From an uncultured Clostridia bacterium (GTDB lineage Bacteria > Bacillota > Clostridia > Oscillospirales > Ruminococcaceae), in assembly GCA_937893735.1 (NCBI GenBank), contig CALBGD010000433.1, positions 1 through 6,715 on the forward strand: a DNA stretch of 6,715 nucleotides, read 5' to 3'. Positions 1 to 4,613 of the stretch are shown one piece after another. How positions within the stretch are numbered: position 1 is the first letter of the stretch; each line of letters opens with the position of its first letter. The notes under the pieces are model-generated. The model had not been told where the DNA came from and searched no databases. It saw only the letters and a program-made list of their open reading frames with translations. Made by a program: the position numbers and the translations under genes.

Positions 1-83
1 CAAAGGGATATAGTCGCAAACCCGCATTACAAAAGGAATTGTAGTGCCGCATAACCAACGCAGACCATACCTAAACCAATAAT

Positions 84-115
84 AAGGACGATTTTCACTG
101 AAAGGCGTCCTTTTT
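84..115 (+). terminator. Intrinsic terminator of an upstream gene
   Basis: AAGGACG (84-90) pairs with CGTCCTT (106-112), and an inner helix TTTC/GAAA (93-96/100-103) closes a 3-base loop. The T-run at 111-115 overlaps the end of the stem. The orientation fits the end of a plus-strand transcript entering from before position 1. Confidence 0.7.
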
Positions 116-124
116 CTATATATA

Positions 125-152
125 AATATAGTATAGTATAGACATTCGTCAA
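125..152 (-). promoter_or_regulatory. Possible minus-strand promoter
   Basis: On the minus strand, TTGACG (152-147) and TATATT (130-125) are each one mismatch from the sigma-70 consensus, with a 16-base spacer. Transcription would leave the window through position 1 after crossing the 84-115 hairpin. No supported minus-strand gene is visible in the remaining ~80 bases, so this could drive a divergent gene outside the window, a short RNA, or be a chance match in AT-rich DNA. Confidence 0.3.
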
Positions 153-169
153 ACCAGAAATCGAAGGAA

Positions 170-203
170 AAAAAGGGAGATTTTTTTCAAGCTCTCCCTT
201 TTT
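170..203. terminator. Bidirectional intrinsic terminator
   Basis: There is a perfect 11-bp stem: the arm at 170-180 (AAAAAGGGAGA) pairs with 193-203 (TCTCCCTTTTT) around a 12-base loop. The A-run on one arm and the T-run on the other would act as U-tracts in either direction. It insulates the replication operon from upstream transcription. Confidence 0.75.
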
Positions 204-231
204 GTTAATAAATCTACCTGTTGCTCAATTT

Positions 232-262
232 TTGGCATAAGCGTTTGTTAATGAATAACAAA
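232..262 (+). promoter_or_regulatory. Candidate promoter with overlapping operator palindrome
   Basis: TTGGCA (232-237) is one mismatch from a -35 box. AATAAC (254-259) is a weak -10 box 16 bases downstream. A perfect inverted repeat, TTTGTTA (244-250) and TAACAAA (256-262) around 5 bases, covers the spacer and the -10. That is where a repressor would sit to control the genes from 364 onward. The inverted repeat is certain; the promoter assignment is inference. Confidence 0.4.
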
Positions 263-301
263 GATTTCATCACCACGCACAAAACGCAGACAAAATCTTT
301 G
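259..301 (+). repeat. Inverted repeat in the leader before the first gene
   Basis: CAAAGATTT (259-267) and AAATCTTTG (293-301) are perfect 9-base complements with a 25-base loop. The left arm shares four bases with the 244-262 palindrome, so as RNA the two helices could not both form fully. This could be a regulatory leader or a protein-binding site. No T-run follows, so it is not a terminator. Confidence 0.5.
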
Positions 302-363
302 GCATAATAGCTGAAATTTGTTTGCTCCACAAAATACCCAAATAATCTAAAAAGGAGACTATT

Positions 364-567
364 ATGTTGAACATTCTCTATAACACCAAGTCGCCCCGCT
401 GCAATTCCAGTAAGTGCTTTGCATATTGGGACGGAAAATGCTCGGCTTTGGTGAGCAGCAGCTTTAAGGGCGGATGCCCGTTCTTCAAAGATAAGGAAGC
501 GAAAGCAGCGGAAGATTTACGCTGCAAGGATAGGGTTGAAAAGTGGAAAGCAGCGCAGAAGAAATAA
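364..567 (+). CDS. Small cysteine-rich protein of mobile elements
   Basis: A 67-residue protein with a good AAAGGAG site 7-8 bases before its ATG. Cysteines lie at residues 13, 18, 26, 38 and 54. The spacing C-x4-C-x7-C-x11-C ends in GGCPFFKD, which resembles the 'CPF[FY]K' small proteins common on Clostridia plasmids and integrative elements. The pattern suggests a metal-binding (probably zinc) knuckle, but no enzymatic residues are visible. The C-terminal third is Lys/Ala/Glu-rich and probably helical. It has no signal peptide or membrane segment. It is first in the apparent replication operon, 41 bases before the initiator start, so a role in control of replication is plausible but unproven. 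The function is unknown. Confidence 0.75.
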   Translation: MLNILYNTKSPRCNSSKCFAYWDGKCSALVSSSFKGGCPFFKDKEAKAAEDLRCKDRVEKWKAAQKK

Positions 568-608
568 ATCCGCAGAAATTCCTATCTTTCAGAAAGGCGA
601 TGATTATT

Positions 609-1667
609 ATGAATGCAATATTTAAGATGCTAAATCCGAGCAATACGCTGACGGTCAACCGCCTGCTGGCTCACGCAATAGGACTGTCAGAGGCAGTGGT
701 TTACGCCGCCCTCATATCGAAATGCAGCTACTACGAACGTAACGGTATGCTGGACGACAGCGTCTGGTTCTACTCAACCGTTCCCGACCTTGAAGCAAGC
801 ACCGCTCTTTCTGAGTATCAGCAGAAACGCTGCATAAAGAATCTGGTGGACGCCGGGCTTATCGAAAGCAAGAACCGTGGACTTCCCGCCAAGCGCTGTT
901 TTCGCATAATCGAGGATATTGAACTTATCTCAAACCTCATTTCACAGGGAGAGAAAAAGCAGTTGTCCATAAAACCGGCTGCTGTGCAGTCCTACGAAAA
1001 GAAACGTAAGAACAGGATTGACGCACAACAGCCTTGCTCCGCAGAAACTACGGAGCAGGAGGAAAACACCGCCGATAACGACTTTGGAGCTTGCTCCGAA
1101 GAAACTGCGGAGCAGCCGGGCGAGGAACTTACCATACTGCTCCCAAGAAACTGCGGAGCAAGCTCTGAAAAATCCGTCCTCCCCTCATTATATAAATCTA
1201 AAGATAATAAATCAAAAGAAAATAATCCTCTATCAATCAATCCAACGGACGGCGCTGATTTGATGGATAGGATCGATTCTTCAATACCGAATATGGTTTC
1301 CTCCGATGAACGGACGGACTACTCAGATATTATCCGGGAGAACATCGGTTATGATTATCTTCTTGAAAACAGCCCGTCACAGAAAGGCAGGATAAACGAA
1401 ATCGTCGGGATAATGCTCGACGTGGTATGCTCCACCAAAAAGTATATCCGGGTGAACGGCGAGGACTTCCCGCAGAGCGTTGTGAAATCACAGTTTCTCA
1501 AACTGGACAGCACCCATATTGAGTATGTGATTACGGCGCTCGACAAGAACACAAGCGATGTACGCAACATCAGGGCGTATCTCATAACGGCTCTGTATAA
1601 CGCTCCGCTGACTATCGACAGCTTTTATTCGGCAATGGTCAATCACGATATGTACGGCAGTAAATGA
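609..1667 (+). CDS. Winged-helix replication initiator protein (DUF6017-like C-terminus)
   Basis: A 352-residue likely initiator (Rep). The N-terminal part (about residues 8-105) reads as a winged helix: NPSNTLTVNRLLAHAIGL, then VVYAALISKCSYYE, WFYSTVPDLEAST, and LSEYQQKRCIKNLVDAGLIE followed by a basic wing. The C-terminal part (about 238-352: YSDIIRENIGYDYL, HIEYVITALD, VRNIRAYLITALYNAP, VNHDMYG) matches what I know of the DUF6017 domain found behind replication-initiator domains in Firmicute elements. A low-complexity Glu/Ser-rich linker joins them, and its DNA carries the palindromic repeats at 1035-1160. I chose ATG 609 because AGAAAGG (591-597) lies about 11 bases upstream and the family sequence begins here; ATG 600 is also possible. 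The frame is open back to an ATG at 543, but that would overlap the preceding gene. The rep-parA-parB order supports the role. Confidence 0.75.
   Translation: MNAIFKMLNPSNTLTVNRLLAHAIGLSEAVVYAALISKCSYYERNGMLDDSVWFYSTVPDLEASTALSEYQQKRCIKNLVDAGLIESKNRGLPAKRCFRIIEDIELISNLISQGEKKQLSIKPAAVQSYEKKRKNRIDAQQPCSAETTEQEENTADNDFGACSEETAEQPGEELTILLPRNCGASSEKSVLPSLYKSKDNKSKENNPLSINPTDGADLMDRIDSSIPNMVSSDERTDYSDIIRENIGYDYLLENSPSQKGRINEIVGIMLDVVCSTKKYIRVNGEDFPQSVVKSQFLKLDSTHIEYVITALDKNTSDVRNIRAYLITALYNAPLTIDSFYSAMVNHDMYGSK
1035..1160. repeat. Three palindromic iterons inside the rep gene
   Basis: There are three copies of a 23-bp element, TGCTCC(G/C)-N9-CGGAGCA, at 1035-1057, 1092-1114 and 1138-1160. The 9-base centre is CAGAAACTA in the first and AAGAAACTG in the other two. 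Extra half-site palindromes sit at 1086-1097 (GGAGC-TT-GCTCC) and 1156-1165 (GAGC-AA-GCTC). Start-to-start spacing is 57 and 46 bp. The second spacing is not a multiple of three, so the third copy is read in a different codon frame. This shows that the DNA sequence, not the peptide, is conserved. RepA_N-type plasmids place initiator-binding iterons in the middle of the rep gene, so this is a candidate origin. Confidence 0.7.
1186..1242. other. AT-rich tract, candidate origin unwinding region
   Basis: A strongly A+T-rich stretch (runs such as TTATATAAATCTAAAG and AATAAATCAAAAGAAAATAA) begins 26 bases after the last iteron, inside a gene that is otherwise much more GC-rich. It encodes only a Lys/Asn/Ser-rich linker. 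Iterons flanked by AT-rich DNA is the usual layout of iteron-controlled origins. Unwinding function is inferred from position and composition only. Confidence 0.5.
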
Positions 1668-1669
1668 GG

Positions 1670-1682
1670 GTGCTAAAAGCAC
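1670..1682. promoter_or_regulatory. GTGCT-AAA-AGCAC palindrome before parA
   Basis: A perfect inverted repeat with 5-base arms and a 3-base centre, lying between the end of rep and the parA ribosome site (1683-1690). Its arms match the outer bases of the two 16-bp palindromes at 3323 and 4573, but its half-sites are 3 bp closer together. It is a candidate operator for parAB autoregulation or a ParB-binding site. Confidence 0.45.
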
Positions 1683-1696
1683 GGAAAGGACATTTT

Positions 1697-2437
1697 ATGA
1701 AAGCAATTGCAATCTACAATCACAAGGGCGGCGTCGGAAAGACCACAACGGCTATCAACCTTGCAAACGAGCTTGCCGAGCGCGGAAAGGTGCTTGTAAT
1801 CGACTTTGACGGACAGGCTAACAGTTCCCGTTTCTTTGCAGAACCGAAGGCGGGACTTGAAACAGCGCTGGTAAAGAGAAACTGCCTGCCCACTGTGGCA
1901 AAAAGCTCCACCAGATACCCTAACATCGACATCCTTACGGCGACTTCGGCGCTTAACCTTGTCGCGGCGCAGTTTGAGCAGCTACCGGAAGATGTTCAGA
2001 CAGCCAATGTGAGAAAGGTGCTGACTTTCGACCGCAGCTATGAATACGCAATCCTCGACCTGCCGCCGGCTCTTACAAAGCTGACAGAAAAAGTAATCAC
2101 GCTCTCCGACAGTGTGTTCGTTCACATAGAGCTTGGAACGTTCGCAATACAGGGCATTCCCGCTGTAACAGGAGCGCTTGCAAACTGCAATGCCAAATTC
2201 GGCGGCTGTATCGTGAACAAATTCGACAAGGAAAATCCCGCAGATACAGAGCTGCTGGAATTCCTCAAATGCACCCTCGGGAACAAGGTGCTGAACACCA
2301 CCATTCCTTTCAGCCGTGTCATCAAAAACTCTTTCAGCTACAAACTGACCGCAAAGGAATACATGAAATGGACGGCTGCGGCACAGGCATACGAAAATTT
2401 GGCGGCGGAAATCATTAAAAGGCTTGGTGTGGAATAA
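1697..2437 (+). CDS. parA: ParA-family partition ATPase
   Basis: A 246-residue cytoplasmic ParA/Soj-type ATPase that drives segregation of the element together with ParB. It has a deviant Walker A motif, NHKGGVGKTTT, at residues 8-18 with the signature lysine at 10. VLVIDFDGQANSS follows at about residues 34-46, and YAILDLPPAL is the Walker B region. The length is that of short chromosomal-type ParA proteins without an N-terminal helix-turn-helix, so autoregulation probably falls to ParB or another protein. I chose ATG 1697 because GGAAAGGA (1683-1690) sits 6 bases upstream and the protein then begins with the first beta strand of the fold. An earlier ATG at 1664 overlaps the rep stop codon but adds only 11 atypical residues. 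Its stop overlaps the parB start by one base, so the pair is translationally coupled. Confidence 0.92.
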   Translation: MKAIAIYNHKGGVGKTTTAINLANELAERGKVLVIDFDGQANSSRFFAEPKAGLETALVKRNCLPTVAKSSTRYPNIDILTATSALNLVAAQFEQLPEDVQTANVRKVLTFDRSYEYAILDLPPALTKLTEKVITLSDSVFVHIELGTFAIQGIPAVTGALANCNAKFGGCIVNKFDKENPADTELLEFLKCTLGNKVLNTTIPFSRVIKNSFSYKLTAKEYMKWTAAAQAYENLAAEIIKRLGVE

Positions 2438-3312
2438 TGAGCAGAAAATTACAGCTTGACAGCGCCATAGCGGCGGATATTCAGACGGTCAACGCCGACA
2501 GCTACATAGACAGTCTGAAAATGATAGACATCGACAACATTGAGCCAAACAGAAACAATTTCTATGAAATCTCCGAAATAGAATCTCTTGCGGACGATAT
2601 AGAGCGCCAGGGCTTAATGACTGCTCTGGTCGTTTCGGAACACAACGGCAGGTATGAGCTTATCAGCGGTCATCGCCGTCTGGCGGCGTTAAAGTCGCTT
2701 ATCGCTGACGGGCGCAGGAGAAGCGGCAAAGTTCCCTGTTTCATCAAAGGTGCAAAGCCGAACAACGAAACCGAGCTTGACCTCATAATGCTGAACGCAA
2801 CCCAGCGCAAGTATTCAGACGCTGACACCATGCGTGAGTACGAGGAACTGACGCGGATTTTCAAGGAGCTTGAGGCAGCCGGAAAGCCCGTCAAGGGCAG
2901 AATAAGGGACAGAATCGCAGACGCTCTCAACGTATCTCCGGCGCAGGTCGGAAAGCTTGATAACATCAAGCACAACGCTATCCCAGATGTGGAGCAGGCG
3001 GTAAAATCCGGAGATATGTCGATTTCGACAGCCAACGAAGTCGCAAAGCTCACTCCCGAAAAGCAGCAGAAAATAATCTCTGAAAAGCCGCAGATTACCA
3101 ATAAAGAGGTCAAGGACATTCAGCGGCAGGAAAACACTTCCGCTGACGTTGTTCCTAAAACTGGCGATGAACACGAAACTACATCTCCCGAACCGTCTGT
3201 CGTTCTTTCCCATGAGGAAGCCGAAACGCTTTCAAAATACATCAAGGATCTGCTCATTCTGGCAAAGGGCGAGGATTTCAAGGTGCTGCGCGAACTTGCA
3301 GACAGGCTGTGA
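2437..3312 (+). CDS. parB: ParB-family partition DNA-binding protein
   Basis: A 291-residue ParB/Spo0J-type protein that would bind centromere (parS) sites and stimulate ParA. The N-terminal ParB/sulfiredoxin-like domain (about residues 30-100) contains IDIDNIEPNRNNF, IESLADDIERQGLMTALVV and the box YELISGHRRLAAL (GHRR at 78-81, the phosphate-contacting motif usually written GERR). LNATQRKYSDADTMREYE follows. A helix-turn-helix lies near 154-178 (RIRDRIADALNVSPAQVGKL). A Thr/Glu/Pro-rich linker then leads to a short C-terminal helical segment (about 258-291), probably for dimerisation. The start codon sits in TAATG with the parA stop. No strong Shine-Dalgarno is visible, which fits coupling. 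A palindrome lies just after its stop and may be its binding site. Confidence 0.9.
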   Translation: MSRKLQLDSAIAADIQTVNADSYIDSLKMIDIDNIEPNRNNFYEISEIESLADDIERQGLMTALVVSEHNGRYELISGHRRLAALKSLIADGRRRSGKVPCFIKGAKPNNETELDLIMLNATQRKYSDADTMREYEELTRIFKELEAAGKPVKGRIRDRIADALNVSPAQVGKLDNIKHNAIPDVEQAVKSGDMSISTANEVAKLTPEKQQKIISEKPQITNKEVKDIQRQENTSADVVPKTGDEHETTSPEPSVVLSHEEAETLSKYIKDLLILAKGEDFKVLRELADRL

Positions 3313-3317
3313 TTTTG

Positions 3318-3338
3318 AAAATGTGCTATTTATAGCAC
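3318..3338. promoter_or_regulatory. Palindromic site after parB (copy 1): operator or parS
   Basis: GTGCTATTTATAGCAC (3323-3338) is a 6-base inverted repeat around TTTA. Together with the 5 bases before it, it is identical over 21 bp to the copy at 4568-4588. It ends one base before a consensus -35 box, so a protein bound here would contact RNA polymerase. No T-run follows, so it is not a terminator. Its place beside parB also makes it a candidate centromere site. Confidence 0.65.
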
Positions 3339-3339
3339 G

Positions 3340-3368
3340 TTGACAACGGAATGCAAAAGATGTATAAT
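3340..3368 (+). promoter_or_regulatory. Consensus sigma-70 promoter
   Basis: TTGACA (3340-3345) and TATAAT (3363-3368) are both perfect consensus hexamers with the ideal 17-base spacer. This is by far the best promoter in the window. It would give a transcript starting near 3375 that reads the genes at 3407 and 3678 and stops at the terminator at 4181-4219. The palindrome directly upstream suggests regulated rather than constitutive expression. Confidence 0.9.
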
Positions 3369-3406
3369 ATAAGTAAGCAACCGGACTTGTGCGAAAGGAG
3401 CATAAT

Positions 3407-3658
3407 ATGGCTTTACCGACAACAGGTTTCAGCGCAATAGGCATTGAGGAAGTAGATTGGGGCGAGTTCACCTCGGCTTGGTCGATCAGGTTCATGGTCG
3501 AGCTTGAAAACAGAGCGTATCACAAAGACTTCAATCCGAAATTCGTAGATGTTCTGAACTGGGCATTCATTCACAAGGATATGATAAGGAATATGCCGTT
3601 TGAGGAACAGGAACGGCGTATGATGGCAGACGGTGTAATTACCGTCAACGACTTGTAA
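3407..3658 (+). CDS. Hypothetical 83-residue protein
   Basis: An 83-residue protein that I do not recognise. ATG 3407 has a strong GAAAGGAG site (3393-3400) 6 bases upstream; an in-frame GTG at 3389 lies before that site and is unlikely. The protein has an acidic N-terminal half with aromatic residues (VDWGEFTSAW, about residues 16-25), then probable helices (IRFMVELENRAYHKDF, VDVLNWAFIHKDMIRNM) and a charged tail (EEQERRMMADG). It has no cysteines, signal peptide or membrane helix, and looks like a small soluble helical protein. It is the first gene behind the consensus promoter and ends 19 bases before the nuclease-like gene, so the two are probably cotranscribed and may act together. It could be a regulator or partner of that protein, but nothing in the sequence proves this. 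Confidence 0.8.
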   Translation: MALPTTGFSAIGIEEVDWGEFTSAWSIRFMVELENRAYHKDFNPKFVDVLNWAFIHKDMIRNMPFEEQERRMMADGVITVNDL

Positions 3659-3677
3659 TTCATAGGGGGCTTTCGTT

Positions 3678-4142
3678 GTGGGAGTATCATTCAGAAGTTC
3701 GGCGGGATTTGGGAAAAGAATGGAATACAACATTGTTGGTCAAATGCTTATGGAAGGCTTGGACTGTTACTTGCCTTTGGTAGATGACCACGGTGTAGAT
3801 TGTGTTATAAAAAAACCTGACGGAACGTTTATTGAAATTCAGATAAAAGCACGTTCAAACGAGGTTACAGACGGAGATGCCGCTCTGTTTGCAGCAATTA
3901 CTCATACATTAACCCCGAATTTCTATTTTGTATTTTATTCCGAACGCTTAAATTCAATGTGGATTATGTCATCGGAAGAATTCTTAAACGAGTGTGTCAC
4001 TAACAAAAATGGCAAAAACGCCGGAAAACATTCAATATGGTTCAACGGCAATCGAAAGGACAAATCAACAGGCATAAAAAAAGAATACTGTTATCTGAAA
4101 TTTGATAAATACAAAGCAACGGATTTTTCAAGATTTCACTAA
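3678..4142 (+). CDS. PD-(D/E)XK nuclease-like protein (Mrr/DUF4365-type motif)
   Basis: A 154-residue protein starting at GTG 3678, with AGGGGG (3664-3669) 8 bases upstream. Its N-terminal half fits a small PD-(D/E)XK fold: Glu16 in the first helix (GKRMEYNIVGQMLMEG), then YLPLVDDHGVDCVI with Asp41, then FIEIQIKAR giving the catalytic-type D41...E53-x-Q55-x-K57 arrangement. The Q-x-K variant is known in Mrr-like and DUF4365 families. The strand NFYFVFYSERLNSMWIMSSEEFL also suits such folds. The expected role is metal-dependent DNA cleavage, but the substrate is unknown and no separate DNA-binding domain is present. Base composition is more AT-rich than rep/par, suggesting separate acquisition. 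Possible roles are defence, exclusion of other elements, or DNA processing. Confidence 0.65.
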   Translation: MGVSFRSSAGFGKRMEYNIVGQMLMEGLDCYLPLVDDHGVDCVIKKPDGTFIEIQIKARSNEVTDGDAALFAAITHTLTPNFYFVFYSERLNSMWIMSSEEFLNECVTNKNGKNAGKHSIWFNGNRKDKSTGIKKEYCYLKFDKYKATDFSRFH

Positions 4143-4180
4143 TGCCTTTAAATATTGAACTAACAACAATTTAATAGATT

Positions 4181-4219
4181 CGCAAAGCGGAGAATGTAAC
4201 AGTTCTCCGCTTTTTTGCG
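4181..4219 (+). terminator. Strong intrinsic terminator after the nuclease-like gene
   Basis: GCGGAGAA (4187-4194) pairs with TTCTCCGC (4203-4210) around an 8-base loop. The stem extends through AAA/TTT and is followed by a run of six T (4211-4216). Outer CGC (4181-4183) and GCG (4217-4219) can also pair. It closes the transcript that starts at the 3340-3368 promoter and lies only 15 bases before the next start codon. Confidence 0.9.
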
Positions 4220-4234
4220 TTTAGGGGTGATTTT

Positions 4235-4568
4235 ATGATAAATAAGCTTACGGGAGAGCCTGTTTCGGAGGAAATGCAAAACGTTCTGAAACGACGTTCC
4301 GTTCGGCAGCCGCCCGAAACTGCTGGAATACAGCGGTTCCTGCGAAGATATGGTCAGGGCGTTCAAGCCTACCCTGTCGGAACGCCTTGAGGAAAGCGAG
4401 AATAAATGCCACATTCTCCGCGCCAAAATTGACGAAGTGAACGATGTTTTCCGCAAAAATCCCGAGCTTTCGCGGGAATATGTGAAAAAGCGTGATGAAC
4501 TGCGGGCAGGAAAAAATCTCAGCGGTAAAAAGCTTTCTATCAAAAAGCCCACGCCGCCCAAACGCTAA
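4235..4568 (+). pseudogene. Frameshifted small coiled-coil protein gene
   Basis: ATG 4235 has a good AGGGGTGA site (4223-4230) and reads MINKLTGEPVSEEMQNVL. After about codon 18 this frame turns into unlikely Arg/Pro-rich sequence and stops at 4388-4390. From 4290 the neighbouring frame carries the plausible continuation, NDVPFGSRPKLLEYSG, then a charged helical segment (LSERLEESENKCHILRAKIDEVNDVF, REYVKKRDELRAGK) and a Lys/Pro-rich tail to the stop at 4566-4568. Removing one A from GAAAC at 4288-4292 would join them into a 110-residue protein. An ATG at 4350 could start a 72-residue fragment, but it has no good ribosome site. The joined product resembles the short coiled-coil proteins (DUF3847-type) found near conjugation genes; that family name is tentative. 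A real mutation or a one-base sequencing error would both explain it. Confidence 0.65.
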
Positions 4569-4588
4569 AAATGTGCTATTTATAGCAC
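4568..4588. promoter_or_regulatory. Palindromic site before the PcfB-like gene (copy 2)
   Basis: Identical over 21 bp to 3318-3338, with the core GTGCTATTTATAGCAC at 4573-4588. Its first base is the last base of the preceding stop codon, and it ends 11 bases before the AGGAGG site of the next gene. No good promoter surrounds it, so it could act on passing transcription, fold as a short RNA hairpin near the ribosome site, or serve as a second partition site. Confidence 0.65.
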
Positions 4589-4613
4589 AAAATCAGAACA
4601 GGAGGTATTGATC

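Larger units (their letters stand above)
1..363. other. Intergenic region at window edge, no assignable gene
   Basis: No convincing gene was found here. Short open stretches at the edge (frame 1 to the stop at 52-54, frame 3 to the stop at 42-44) could be the tail of an upstream gene, but neither is recognisable. The double stop TAATAA at 80-85 just before the first terminator is in a frame already interrupted by a stop at 11-13. The region holds two hairpin terminators (84-115, 170-203), three tandem TATAG units (127-141), and a leader of about 160 bases before the first gene. The leader contains a direct repeat TTTGGCATAA (231-240 and 298-307) and two inverted repeats. It separates the replication operon from whatever lies upstream. 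Confidence 0.6.

Noticed and set aside
1..82. C-terminal end of an upstream gene
   Set aside because: All three plus frames have stops within this stretch, and no tail peptide is recognisable. A gene end at 42-44 or 52-54 is possible but not supported.
299..314. Sigma-54 promoter at TTGGCATAATAGCTG
   Set aside because: GG and GC elements are present, but the spacing between them is one base too short and the -12 element does not match.
1035..1160. CRISPR array
   Set aside because: There are only three short palindromic repeats with unequal spacing (57 and 46 bp), lying inside an open reading frame, with no cas genes nearby.
1018..1263. Plus-strand frame encoding a repeated peptide (LAPQKLRS, LAPKKLRS)
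   Set aside because: The apparent peptide repeat is the iteron DNA read in another frame inside rep. The frame has no ribosome site of its own.
2670..3119. 149-residue open frame on the minus strand
   Set aside because: It lies entirely within parB, which has clear domains. It has no ribosome site, and its product is low-complexity Ser/Leu-rich, as expected for an opposite-strand shadow.
3318..3338. Intrinsic terminator for rep-parA-parB
   Set aside because: The stem is only 6 bp with 2 internal A/T pairs, no T-run follows, and it abuts a consensus promoter. A regulatory site fits better.
4235..4568. Programmed +1 frameshift at 4286-4292
   Set aside because: No stop codon or slippery arrangement of the known kind (for example CTT-TGA-C) is present at the shift point. 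A one-base indel is the simpler explanation.
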